Assembly: GCA_001443385.1 (NCBI GenBank)
Contig: LDXP01000013.1
Coordinates: 1-43,524 of the forward strand
Reading direction: 5' to 3'
DNA: 43,524 bases
Origin: Candidatus Rokubacteria bacterium CSP1-6
GTDB taxonomy: Bacteria; Methylomirabilota; Methylomirabilia; Rokubacteriales; CSP1-6
Of the stretch, positions 30,947 to 38,603 are shown one piece after another. The notes beneath the pieces were generated by a model, which made no database searches, was not told the origin of the DNA, and saw only the letters and a list, made by a program, of their open reading frames with translations. A program made the position numbers and the translations under genes. Each line of letters opens with the position of its first letter. The first letter of the stretch is position 1.

Positions 30947-32131
30947 ATGAAGGTCGTCTATTTCGATTGTCCCAGCGGGGCGAGCGGCGACATGATCCTG
31001 GGCGCCCTGGTTGACGCCGGCGTCTCCCTCGACGCGCTCAGAACGGAGCTGGCCAAGCTCCCGCTCGGGGGGTATCGCCTGACGGCCCGCGAGGTCAGGA
31101 AGGGCGCCTTCCGAGCCACCAAGGTGGACGTGGAGGTGGACGCCACGGCTCACCACCAGCGGAATCTTCCCGAGATCCTCCGTCTCCTGGAGCAGAGCGG
31201 GCTACCCGGTCGCGTCAAGGCGGACGCGGCGCGCATCTTCACGCGACTGGCCGCCGCTGAGGCCCGGGTCCACGGGACGACGGTCGAGGCGGTCCACTTT
31301 CACGACGTCGGCGCCGTGGACGCGCTCGTGGATGTCAGCGGGGCGGTGGCCGGGCTTCACCTGCTTGGCGTGGAGGCCGTCCATGTGTCGGCGCTCCCCC
31401 TGGGCGGCGGGATGGTGGACGGCCCCCACGGAAAGATTCCGATCCCGGGGCCGGGGACCGCCGAGCTCCTGAAGGGCTTCCCCGTTTACGACAACGGGGT
31501 CCGGGCCGAGCTGGTGACTCCGACGGGCGCCGCGATCCTGACCACGCTCGCCGCGTCATCGGGGTCGATGCCGCCGATGACCGTGGAGCGCGTGGGGTAC
31601 GGGGCCGGCACCATGGACCTGCCCGTCCCCAATCTCCTCCGCTGCTTCGTGGGGACGGCGGCGACGGAGGCACCCGGCAGGGAGACGGTCGTCCAGTTAG
31701 AGACGACGATCGACGATATGTCCCCCCAGCTCTACGAGCCGCTGATCGAGCGCCTCCTGGAGGCGGGGGCGCTGGACGTCTTCCTGACCCCGGTCATCAT
31801 GAAGCGGAGCCGGCCCGGCATCGTGCTCACCGCGCTCGCCGAGCCGTCCAGGGTAGGGGAGCTCTCGACCATCCTGTTCGAGGAGAGCACGACGATCGGG
31901 GTCCGCTGGACCGACTACCAGCGCTCCCGGCTGGAGCGCGAGCTGGTGACCCTTCCCACCGCCTACGGGCCCCTATCCTTCAAGATCTCCCGTCTCGGGG
32001 GCAAGATCGTGACGGTGACGCCCGAGTTTTCCGAGGTCACCCGAATTGCCAAAGAGAAAGGGCTGCCCGTGCGGGAGGTGCTGGACCAAGCCCGCACGGA
32101 CGCCCGGCGGCTTCTCGAAAGCTCAGGCTAG
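30947..32131 (+). CDS. larC: LarC, nickel insertase for nickel-pincer cofactor (single reading frame)
   Basis: The 394-residue protein inserts Ni2+ into the pincer nucleotide, using CTP in the characterised enzyme. It begins YFDCPSGASGDMILGALVDAG, here split for reading, has HFHDVGAVDALVDV in the middle, and ends with TTIDDMSPQLYEPL, MKRSRPGIVL and EESTTIGVRW. In Lactiplantibacillus plantarum the two halves are joined by a programmed frameshift; here one frame covers both. It starts 4 bases after larB. Its TAG overlaps the convergent lipoprotein stop in a shared CTAG. No larA (lactate racemase-type) gene is present in the window. Confidence 0.95.
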   Translation: MKVVYFDCPSGASGDMILGALVDAGVSLDALRTELAKLPLGGYRLTAREVRKGAFRATKVDVEVDATAHHQRNLPEILRLLEQSGLPGRVKADAARIFTRLAAAEARVHGTTVEAVHFHDVGAVDALVDVSGAVAGLHLLGVEAVHVSALPLGGGMVDGPHGKIPIPGPGTAELLKGFPVYDNGVRAELVTPTGAAILTTLAASSGSMPPMTVERVGYGAGTMDLPVPNLLRCFVGTAATEAPGRETVVQLETTIDDMSPQLYEPLIERLLEAGALDVFLTPVIMKRSRPGIVLTALAEPSRVGELSTILFEESTTIGVRWTDYQRSRLERELVTLPTAYGPLSFKISRLGGKIVTVTPEFSEVTRIAKEKGLPVREVLDQARTDARRLLESSG

Positions 32132-32973
32132 CTTCTCTGAGCGCTTCTGGGCGTGTCCAGCTTCACCCTGGCCATGGACTCCTGGATGATCTGCGTGGTC
32201 TCCCCGGCCATCCAGCGCCGTTCGACCTGCCAGTAGTCCGGCGACCGCTTGCCGGTCTTGACCGACTCGGCCGCAAGGACCATCAGCGTCGCGACGATCT
32301 TGTCCTGCCTCAGGAGCGAGTACTCGATGCCCGCCCAGTCGATGACCTCGTCAATGATCTGGCCATTGACGTCGCGCTCGTAGGCTTCCCGCCACCCCAT
32401 GTTCTCCGGGCGGAACGTGGTCGCGATCCCGGTGTGCTTGGAGGCCACGCGGAACGACTGCATCCCCGGGTGCCGGTACACCACGGCGAGCAGGATGTGG
32501 TTTCGGCTCCGCGTGTGGGTGTAGACGCCGGTGAGCACGTAGTGCTGGGCCTTTTCCTCGGGCATCCCCTGGGAGACCAGCAGGCGCTGGAAGGCTTTGG
32601 TTGCCTCGGACATCGCCTCTGGGCGGTAGCGCCCGTAGAGGCCGCTTTCGCCGGCGATCTCGCCGGTCTGCTGGTTCACGCGGGGGTCGGCGATCGCGAC
32701 GCCGAACGTCGCCTTGTACGAATCGTCCAGCGTGACCGCCTGCGCCTGGAGCAATCCCCGGTTCAGCTCCGCCAGCCCGGTGCCGATCGTGTACGGGAGG
32801 AACGCCAACCCCTGCGCGATCCCCGCGACGATCATGAACGGAGAGAGTATCAGGCCGACGAGGCCCCGGCCGAACGTCTCCATGGCCAGTTGACCGTCGT
32901 ACGTCACGCAGCCCGTGGCCAGCAGGGTCGTGACGACCACTACGCTCATCAGTCGCTTCATCGTTCTGTTCAT
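32128..32973 (-). CDS. predicted outer-envelope lipoprotein under a sigma-54-type promoter
   Basis: The 281-residue product has a lipoprotein signal (basic MNRTMKR, hydrophobic stretch, lipobox LLATGC; cysteine at residue 22). A second hydrophobic segment follows (about 36-60, LVGLILSPFMIVAGIAQGLAF), so it may also insert in a membrane. The rest is soluble and I recognise no family; it includes ATKAFQRLLVSQGMPEEKAQ and a C-terminal helical region. A strong AAGGAGG site precedes the ATG. Upstream lie a -24/-12 sequence (33036-33021) and a 17-base element (33118-33102), both also found ahead of the phospholipid operon. That makes this gene a probable member of the same regulon. Confidence 0.72.
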   Translation of the reverse strand: MNRTMKRLMSVVVVTTLLATGCVTYDGQLAMETFGRGLVGLILSPFMIVAGIAQGLAFLPYTIGTGLAELNRGLLQAQAVTLDDSYKATFGVAIADPRVNQQTGEIAGESGLYGRYRPEAMSEATKAFQRLLVSQGMPEEKAQHYVLTGVYTHTRSRNHILLAVVYRHPGMQSFRVASKHTGIATTFRPENMGWREAYERDVNGQIIDEVIDWAGIEYSLLRQDKIVATLMVLAAESVKTGKRSPDYWQVERRWMAGETTQIIQESMARVKLDTPRSAQRS

Positions 32974-33020
32974 GGCGCGCCTCCTTGTTGGGTTGCCCGA
33001 ACTTCTTGCCTGCCATTCAA

Positions 33021-33036
33021 CGCAACCCGGATGCCA
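33021..33036 (-). promoter_or_regulatory. sigma-54 (-24/-12) promoter, copy A
   Basis: Minus strand TGGCATCCGGGTTGCG fits the sigma-54 pattern TGGCAC-N5-TTGC: the GG and GC pairs are ten bases apart and only the sixth base of the -24 block differs. Predicted start is near 33010, giving a leader of about 37 bases that contains the AAGGAGG site of the lipoprotein gene. The 16 bases are identical to those at 38503-38488. Confidence 0.75.
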
Positions 33037-33101
33037 AACGGTGCGTGCCTGAAAAAACCGAGACTTAGCGAACGCGAGCGCGCATGAGGGCCGGCGGCGC
33101 C

Positions 33102-33118
33102 GGTAAAGAGTTGAGCAG
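33102..33118 (-). promoter_or_regulatory. candidate enhancer (upstream activating) site, copy A
   Basis: Minus strand CTGCTCAACTCTTTACC lies at about -92 to -108 from the predicted sigma-54 start. It matches 15 of 17 bases of the element at 38582-38566. Around it the unit AGTTGAG is present twice in tandem on the plus strand (33109-33115 and 33117-33123). Proposed binding site of the activator at 38604. Confidence 0.6.
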
Positions 33119-33136
33119 TTGAGTGAGCATTCATTC

Positions 33137-34090
33137 TTACGTGAAGAAATATCGGGTCAGGTGGAAGAAGACGGGGGCGGCGAAGCAGAGGGAATCGAGC
33201 CGGTCGAGGACGCCGCCGTGGCCCTCGATCAGGGTGCCGTAGTCCTTCACGCCGCGATCACGCTTGATGGCCGACATCGTCAGTCCCCCCGCGAACCCCA
33301 GGAGCGTGGTTACCAGCGACATTCCCGCCGCCTGCCAGGGGGTGAACGGGGTCACCCACCAGAGCGTCGCGCCGACCAGCGTCGCTGAGCCGACGCCCCC
33401 CAGGAAGCCTCCCCAGGTCTTGTTGGGGCTGATGGTCGGGGCGATCTTCCTGTGCCCCAGGGTTTTCCCCCAGACGAACTGAAGCACATCGCTCAGCTCC
33501 ACCACGAGCACCAGGAAGAACAGCAACTTGGCATTCTCGCCTTCGTAGCCGGGGATCTCGAGGATCAGAAGGGCCGGGGCATAGCTCACGCAATACACGC
33601 AGACCATGAGCCCCCACTGGATGTCCGCCGTGCGCTCCAGGAACTGTTCCGCGTCGCCAGCGAGGACGCTCTGGATCGGAATGAACAGGAATGTGTAGAC
33701 CGGAATCAGGACGCTGAAGAGACCGTACCAGCCACGGGCCACCAGCCAGTATTGAAGGGGGACGATCACAAAGAAAGCCCAGCACAGGGCGCGGTGATCG
33801 CCGCGCCGCGTGGGCGCCAGCGTGATGAATTCCCTGAGCGCCAGGAACGAGGCCAGCCCGAACAGGGCAGCGAGCCCCGCGTGTCCGATGGCGAGGGCGG
33901 CGACGAAGACGGCGGCGACGACCCACCAGGCCCGGATCCGCGCCGTCACGTTCCCCATGGTGGCCTGGGCGGCTTCGCCGCCAAGGCTCACTTTCAAGAT
34001 TAGGCCGGCGCTGGTGGCCATGACGAGAAGGGCCGCCACCCCGCTGAACAGCCAGACCAGTTCCGGGTCGGCGCTGAAGACGGGGATCAT
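33137..34090 (-). CDS. CdsA-like phosphatidate cytidylyltransferase
   Basis: The 317-residue membrane enzyme has about eight hydrophobic helices and makes CDP-diacylglycerol from phosphatidate and CTP. The CdsA signature is near the C-terminus: SAIKRDRGVKDYGTLIEGHG followed by GGVLDRLDS. SPNKTWGGFLGG, a second conserved block, is also present. The start MIPVFSADPELV overlaps the upstream acyltransferase stop as ATGA. It is the last gene of a five-gene operon and would provide the CDP-activated lipid used by the first gene's CDP-alcohol phosphotransferase. It is probably an extra copy rather than the housekeeping enzyme; that needs the rest of the genome. Confidence 0.9.
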   Translation of the reverse strand: MIPVFSADPELVWLFSGVAALLVMATSAGLILKVSLGGEAAQATMGNVTARIRAWWVVAAVFVAALAIGHAGLAALFGLASFLALREFITLAPTRRGDHRALCWAFFVIVPLQYWLVARGWYGLFSVLIPVYTFLFIPIQSVLAGDAEQFLERTADIQWGLMVCVYCVSYAPALLILEIPGYEGENAKLLFFLVLVVELSDVLQFVWGKTLGHRKIAPTISPNKTWGGFLGGVGSATLVGATLWWVTPFTPWQAAGMSLVTTLLGFAGGLTMSAIKRDRGVKDYGTLIEGHGGVLDRLDSLCFAAPVFFHLTRYFFT

Positions 34091-34728
34091 GCCGGTCTCA
34101 AGGCGCGGACCGCCTCGCGGGCCCGCTCGAGGAACGATTCTTTCTCTTCTCCTGGGAGCACGCGGATGGGGGAGCCGAAGCTGGCGGAACTCAAGAGGGG
34201 GACGGGAAGCAGCGCCCCCTTGGGCAAGATCCGGTGGAGGTTCTCCAGATAGACGGGGACGAGCTCCACGTCCGGCCGCTTGAGGGCGAGGTGGTAGAGG
34301 CCACTCTTGAAAGGAGCGATCTCCCGGCCGGTGCCTCGCGTGCCTTCTGGAAACAGGATCAGCGAGTAGCACTCCCCCAGGGCCTCCAGCAAGAGATCCA
34401 CCTGCTGCCGCCGCCCGACATCATCGAGGTTCGCGCGCTCCAGCAGCACGGCGTTGAAAACCTGGGTCGCCAGATAGCAGCGCAGAGTCCCGGTCCCCCA
34501 GTAGTCCCTCGCCGCGACGGGGCGGGTGAAGGCGCGGAGCTTCCGGGGGAGGGCCCCCCAGAGCACGACAAAGTCCAGATGGCTCGTGTGGTTGGAGAAG
34601 TAGACCCGCTGCCGGAGGTCGGGGCGGCACCCCAGCCACCGGGCCTGGGCGCCGGCCAGCAGCCTCGCCGCGGCGGCCAGAAGCGAGGCGCTGCTAGCGA
34701 CGAGTCGGCTCGAGCTGTGGGCGTCCAT
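34087..34728 (-). CDS. PlsC-like lysophospholipid acyltransferase
   Basis: The 213-residue acyltransferase has the catalytic NHTSHLDF (HX4D) near residue 45 and the glycerophosphate-binding FPEGTRG near residue 125, followed by PFKSGLYHLA and VPVYLEN. It would acylate a lysophospholipid such as 1-acyl-glycerol-3-phosphate to make phosphatidate. The start MDAHSSSRL lies inside the end of the PAP2-phosphatase gene, overlapping by 35 bases; the longer frame upstream is antisense-like, without family similarity. Its TGA overlaps the cdsA-like ATG. Within the operon it supplies the lipid for CdsA. Confidence 0.9.
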   Translation of the reverse strand: MDAHSSSRLVASSASLLAAAARLLAGAQARWLGCRPDLRQRVYFSNHTSHLDFVVLWGALPRKLRAFTRPVAARDYWGTGTLRCYLATQVFNAVLLERANLDDVGRRQQVDLLLEALGECYSLILFPEGTRGTGREIAPFKSGLYHLALKRPDVELVPVYLENLHRILPKGALLPVPLLSSASFGSPIRVLPGEEKESFLERAREAVRALRPA

Positions 34729-36049
34729 GGATCTGGTAAGCGCGGAGCAGGTAAAGCAGTTCGGGTCGCATGACGATCTCCGGCCTGGCCGCGCGGACGT
34801 GCTCCATCGCCTCGGCGACCGTCCGAGCGACGCCCTCGGCCAGCAGGTAGGCGGCCACGACGCAGGCGCTCCGGGAGTACCCCAGGGCGCAGTGGACATA
34901 GACGATCCCGGCGGGGCGGTGATCCCGGATGAACCCGACGGCTTCATCCAGCTGGTCCGGCGTGGGAGCGGTGAGATCGAGCACCTGGACGTTCCTGTAG
35001 GGCAGCCGGAGGAGCGGCGTGGATTCTCCGTACTCGGCTGTCAGGTCGAGCACAGCCGCGACGCCTCGGCGGACGGCTTCCTCAGCTTCGGCATCGTTCA
35101 GCTTGCGCCCCATGAGGAGCCCGGGGACGACCTCGTCGTAGGCCGGGCCGAGGCCACGGTAATACCGGAAGGACAGCCAGGCGCCGGCCAGGTATGGTGC
35201 CAGAACGATTTGCGCGCTCAAGGGCAGGCGGCCGCGCGTCTTTCGAAAGATCGCCGACCCCAGCCCGGCATAGGCCAGGGCCAGGATTCCCAGCGCGAAC
35301 GCGGGCCAGGCCAGGAGGGCGGTCCAGGGCCACCCGGCGTAAGCCAACAGGAGCGCGGCGAGCGCCGGCAGCGCGTAGCACGACGCGACCTTCAGGTTCC
35401 TGGTGGGGGAGGCGCGACGCGGGTCTGAGTCCTCCCTGTCGGGGAACAGGTAGAAGCACGCGAGCGCCACGAGTGCGCCGGAAAGCACGTCAATCACGTG
35501 GTGCTGATAGGTGAACACGGTGGAGAGGCCGACGAGCACGAACCAGCTGTTGATGGCTGATCGGAGAAGACCCGTCGTGTGGCGATGGTAGACAGGCCAG
35601 ATGACGGCCAGGAGGCTGATGTGGAGCGAGGGAACAAGGTTGTACGGCTGGTCGAAGGCCGCGAGCAGGCCGAAGATGGCGCTCAGACCGCCAGTCACCT
35701 CGGGCCGACCGAAGGCGAACCGCAGGGGAAAGAGAAGGAAGCCGGCGGCCGAGATCAGGATCGCGAACACGATGCGCCTGGCGAGGGTCTGGAGGTCTTC
35801 GCGGGTGCGGCAGAGGAACGTGGAGCCGGCGAAGAAGAAGTCGATGGACATGTAGGGGATGATCAGGGCGGGGACGAAGGGAATCCGAGTCTCCCACTCG
35901 AAGTAGAACGTCCCGACATCCTGCCTCAGGGAGGTCAGCCAGTTGGTGCCGCCGTACACCACGAAGAAGAGCGGTCCGAGGAACAGCATCCAGAGGATTC
36001 CCGCCCGCGGCTGCTCCCGCTGTGCTGCCCAGGAGTGCTTCGGGTTCAT
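34694..36049 (-). CDS. PAP2-type phosphatase fused to a dual-specificity (tyrosine-type) phosphatase
   Basis: The 451-residue fusion has an N-terminal six-helix PAP2 domain (about 1-220), with PSLHISLLAVIWP and TYQHHVIDVLSG as active-site motifs, close to the Aur1/inositol-phosphoceramide synthase type of PAP2. More membrane helices follow (about 225-290). The cytoplasmic C-terminal domain is a dual-specificity phosphatase with the P-loop HCALGYSRS (C-x5-R). Members of the combination are annotated in proteobacteria next to similar lipid genes. A two-step dephosphorylation of a phosphatidyl-alcohol phosphate, as in phosphatidylglycerophosphate or inositol-phosphate lipid synthesis, is a plausible role but is inference. 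ATGA overlap with the gene upstream. Confidence 0.88.
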   Translation of the reverse strand: MNPKHSWAAQREQPRAGILWMLFLGPLFFVVYGGTNWLTSLRQDVGTFYFEWETRIPFVPALIIPYMSIDFFFAGSTFLCRTREDLQTLARRIVFAILISAAGFLLFPLRFAFGRPEVTGGLSAIFGLLAAFDQPYNLVPSLHISLLAVIWPVYHRHTTGLLRSAINSWFVLVGLSTVFTYQHHVIDVLSGALVALACFYLFPDREDSDPRRASPTRNLKVASCYALPALAALLLAYAGWPWTALLAWPAFALGILALAYAGLGSAIFRKTRGRLPLSAQIVLAPYLAGAWLSFRYYRGLGPAYDEVVPGLLMGRKLNDAEAEEAVRRGVAAVLDLTAEYGESTPLLRLPYRNVQVLDLTAPTPDQLDEAVGFIRDHRPAGIVYVHCALGYSRSACVVAAYLLAEGVARTVAEAMEHVRAARPEIVMRPELLYLLRAYQIHGRPQLEPTRR

Positions 36050-37812
36050 GCCGCGCGCCCGAGCACGATCGGGCCTTCCACCCGCTTCCGCGCGACGGAG
36101 ACGGAGAAGATCCCGCGCTCGTCGATCTCCATGTGGATTTTCTCGAACCCAGCCGCGCGCACCAGTTCATCCATCTCCGCCTGCGGGCGGCGGCGCATGA
36201 CCCACGGCCGGCCGTCGCGGTTGACGAGGACCCGGGCGACCAGCTCGACCTGGGGATGCACGGGCTGGTTGGTGTAGATCAGATACCCTCCGCTGGCGAG
36301 CGCCGCGCTGAGGCCTCCGAGCGACCTGGCGATCAGGTCGTTGTCGGGAAAGAGCTCGTAGAGACCCGAGACGACGGCGATCATGGGTGGCGGAGCGATG
36401 GTGGCGAGAGAGGCAGGGTCGAACGCGTCGCCACGCTCGTAGGTCACGTTGGCGACCTCCAGTTCCCGGGCCAGCCGCCCCCCGATCTCCAGATTTGCCG
36501 GATCGCGATCGCGCAGGAGGGCGGCGATGGGGAGAGGGGAGAGGGTCTTCAGCGTCTCCAGGACGTAGCGGCCGGGACCTGCGGCGATGTCCACGAGCCT
36601 CACGGGCTTCCCTTCCGCGAGCACGTTCAGGATAGTCGCGCCCAGGACCTTCTCGAGGTTGGCCTTCCGCTGGCGGATCGCCCGCCAGCCAACGCTGTTC
36701 AGATAGATCCGGTCCAGCAGCCGGCCGAGGGGGGTGATCCCCCGGGGCGTGTTGGCGTACACGTAATCGAGGGATTGTCCCGAGTCGAACCCGCTCCGCC
36801 AGCCGAGCCGGATTCCCTCGCTCAGCCGGCCCACGGTCTTCAGCAGGAGCTTGAGGCAGCCGAAGTAGAGGCGGCGGGGGGACAGGAGTGGGAGGGGCTC
36901 GGCGAGCCGCGCGTACTCGGCCTGGTTGAAGCCGTCTCCCCCTTTACCCGGCAGCGGCCGGGCGGGAGGACGCAGGAAGGCGTCCAGGATGAACTGGCGC
37001 GCTTTCGCTACCGGGCGCTCCCGATCCTTCTCGTGGAGGAGGTCGTGGTAGAACCCCGGGAAGACATGCATCTTCTTCACGGAGGAGGAAAGCCTGACGA
37101 AGAACCTGCGCTGCGGCCGAAGCTTCACGACCCAGTCGGAGCCGGCGGCGAGCAGGAGCGTGGGCACGTGGATCGCCCCCGCATCCTCCATGACGCGCGT
37201 GGCGGTGTCGTGGAGGTCCAGCAGGATGTTCACGGCGATGGCGCGACTGATGAGCCCGTCGGTGTCGTAGCGGGCGATCTGCTCCGGATCGTGCGTGAGC
37301 AACCTTCCCGTCACGTAGCTCCGGATGAACGGCCGGACCCTCAGACGCCGCCACAGGCGGAGCATCGGGATGGCGAGCGGCACATAGAGCTTCACGCGGA
37401 AGGCGGGGCTCACCAGGATCTGGCCGCGGATCGGCGGGGCGTAGTCGTGGACCCAGGCGGCCGCGATGACGGCTCCGACACTGTGAGCCAACAGGACCAT
37501 GTTTTCCAAGGGGATGTCATGGGCGGCCGAGATGTGCCGGACGAAGGCCTCGGCGTCCTTCACCAGGCAGGCGAAGCTGTCGGCGTAGCCCCGCTCGCCC
37601 GGGGAGAGCCCGTGGCCGCGTGCGTCCCAGGCGAACACGGACATGTCGTCCAGGGCGAGCGCGTTCACCACGTCCTCGAATCTCCCCGAGTGCTCGTGCC
37701 CCCGATGGAACAGGACGAGGGCCTTGGGTGACGGGATCGGCGGCTGCCAGGCGCGGTAGAAGAGCCGGGTGCCGTCCCAGGTGGTCATGAAGTGCTCGGT
37801 CGGTTTCAGCAT
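36046..37812 (-). CDS. alpha/beta hydrolase fused to class I SAM methyltransferase
   Basis: The 588-residue fusion has an N-terminal monoacylglycerol-lipase-like hydrolase (about 1-290): HRGHEHSGR at the oxyanion hole, WDARGHGLSPGERG, nucleophile elbow AHSVGA, and a histidine in FPGFYHDLLHE. A linker leads to a Rossmann methyltransferase (about 370-588) with SAM motif DIAAGPGRYVLE. The start MLKPTEHFMTTWDG overlaps the stop of the CDP-alcohol gene by 7 bases, and a GGAGG lies upstream. Tied to four phospholipid genes, it may deacylate and methylate a lipid or its headgroup. That role is inference, but the fusion of a lipase-type and a methyltransferase domain in a lipid operon is clear. Confidence 0.88.
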   Translation of the reverse strand: MLKPTEHFMTTWDGTRLFYRAWQPPIPSPKALVLFHRGHEHSGRFEDVVNALALDDMSVFAWDARGHGLSPGERGYADSFACLVKDAEAFVRHISAAHDIPLENMVLLAHSVGAVIAAAWVHDYAPPIRGQILVSPAFRVKLYVPLAIPMLRLWRRLRVRPFIRSYVTGRLLTHDPEQIARYDTDGLISRAIAVNILLDLHDTATRVMEDAGAIHVPTLLLAAGSDWVVKLRPQRRFFVRLSSSVKKMHVFPGFYHDLLHEKDRERPVAKARQFILDAFLRPPARPLPGKGGDGFNQAEYARLAEPLPLLSPRRLYFGCLKLLLKTVGRLSEGIRLGWRSGFDSGQSLDYVYANTPRGITPLGRLLDRIYLNSVGWRAIRQRKANLEKVLGATILNVLAEGKPVRLVDIAAGPGRYVLETLKTLSPLPIAALLRDRDPANLEIGGRLARELEVANVTYERGDAFDPASLATIAPPPMIAVVSGLYELFPDNDLIARSLGGLSAALASGGYLIYTNQPVHPQVELVARVLVNRDGRPWVMRRRPQAEMDELVRAAGFEKIHMEIDERGIFSVSVARKRVEGPIVLGRAA

Positions 37813-38474
37813 GGGCTGTCTCCCTCCAGTTCGGTGACGATCGCGACGATTCGCCGGGTGACAGTTCCCAGGGAGCCAGCGATGATAACGCCCAGCGCCG
37901 TGGGCATCGCGAGGGGAGGCCATTCCAGGACGATCTCAAGGGCGGTGAGCAGGCAGGCGACCGTGGTCGCCGCCATCCGCTGGGGCTTGGCCATCGGGCC
38001 GCAGAAGTACTGGGCGGTCCCGAGCGATGCGCCGAGCGCGCGCACGTAGGCGGTCAGCACGGCGAGCACCGCGGCGGCCCACCCCAGCTCAGGCCCCCAG
38101 GCGACTGCGGTCACGGAGTAGCCGGCGCCCGCAAGGATCAGGACATCGGACAGCCGGTCGGGGAACTCGTTGAAGACCTCGCCGGACCTCGTGCGGAGGC
38201 CGCCCTCGATCGCCACCATGCCGTCCAGGAGGTTGGCCAGCAGGCGCAACTGGATCAGCAGGGCGGCGGCCAGCAGCAGCCCGATCCGTCGGGCCTCCGA
38301 GCCGCTCGCGCTGGAGAGGAGGCAGAGCCCGGCGAGGCCGGCGAAGACGATGCTGAGCAGGGAAATCTGGTTTGGGCGCGCTCCGGCCCGGGTGAGCCAC
38401 CGGGCCAGGGCTTTGGCCCAGGCCGTTTTCCGTGTCTTGATGGGTCGTCGTGCAGTGCTGGCTTGGACACTCAC
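37806..38474 (-). CDS. CDP-alcohol phosphatidyltransferase family protein, variant active-site motif
   Basis: The 222-residue membrane protein has about six helices. The family motif D-x2-DG-x2-AR-x8-9-G-x3-D-x3-D is recognisable but altered. It reads NLLDGMVAIEGG, then SGEVFNEFPDRLSD, so the first and third aspartates are asparagine and arginine is isoleucine. The second and fourth aspartates remain. The enzyme family swaps the CMP of a CDP-lipid for an alcohol phosphate or alcohol; this variant may use another alcohol or act differently. GTG at 38474 is the first start after the sigma-54-type promoter, whose predicted start lies only about 3 bases upstream, so the mRNA would be nearly leaderless. 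It is the first gene of the operon. Confidence 0.8.
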   Translation of the reverse strand: MSVQASTARRPIKTRKTAWAKALARWLTRAGARPNQISLLSIVFAGLAGLCLLSSASGSEARRIGLLLAAALLIQLRLLANLLDGMVAIEGGLRTRSGEVFNEFPDRLSDVLILAGAGYSVTAVAWGPELGWAAAVLAVLTAYVRALGASLGTAQYFCGPMAKPQRMAATTVACLLTALEIVLEWPPLAMPTALGVIIAGSLGTVTRRIVAIVTELEGDSPC

Positions 38475-38487
38475 GCTCCTCGGTGAT

Positions 38488-38503
38488 CGCAACCCGGATG
38501 CCA
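38488..38503 (-). promoter_or_regulatory. sigma-54 (-24/-12) promoter, copy B (phospholipid operon)
   Basis: Minus strand TGGCATCCGGGTTGCG, identical over 16 bases to copy A. GG/GC spacing is ten bases, as required. Predicted transcription start is near 38477, just ahead of the GTG of the CDP-alcohol gene. It lies between the operon and the divergent sigma-54 activator. Confidence 0.78.
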
Positions 38504-38565
38504 GGAGGAATGAATGAAAAAGTAGATACTTACGAGTGTGGTGGGGGGGTTGTCGAAGGAACGCT

Positions 38566-38582
38566 GGTAAAAAATTGAGCAG
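38566..38582 (-). promoter_or_regulatory. candidate enhancer (upstream activating) site, copy B
   Basis: Minus strand CTGCTCAATTTTTTACC lies at about -89 to -105 from the predicted sigma-54 start and 21 bases before the activator's own ATG. It matches 15 of 17 bases of copy A. It sits inside an inverted pair GGTAA/TTACC (38566-38570 with 38588-38592). Binding here could both activate the operon and repress the activator gene. Confidence 0.62.
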
Positions 38583-38603
38583 CGAACTTACCGGGGAGGT
38601 AGA

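Noticed and set aside
33021-38582. The repeated intergenic blocks read as direct repeats (att sites or duplicated ends) flanking a mobile 5 kb lipid island.
   Set aside because: No integrase or transposase is present, similarity is limited to short spaced blocks, and the blocks fit sigma-54 promoter and enhancer geometry.
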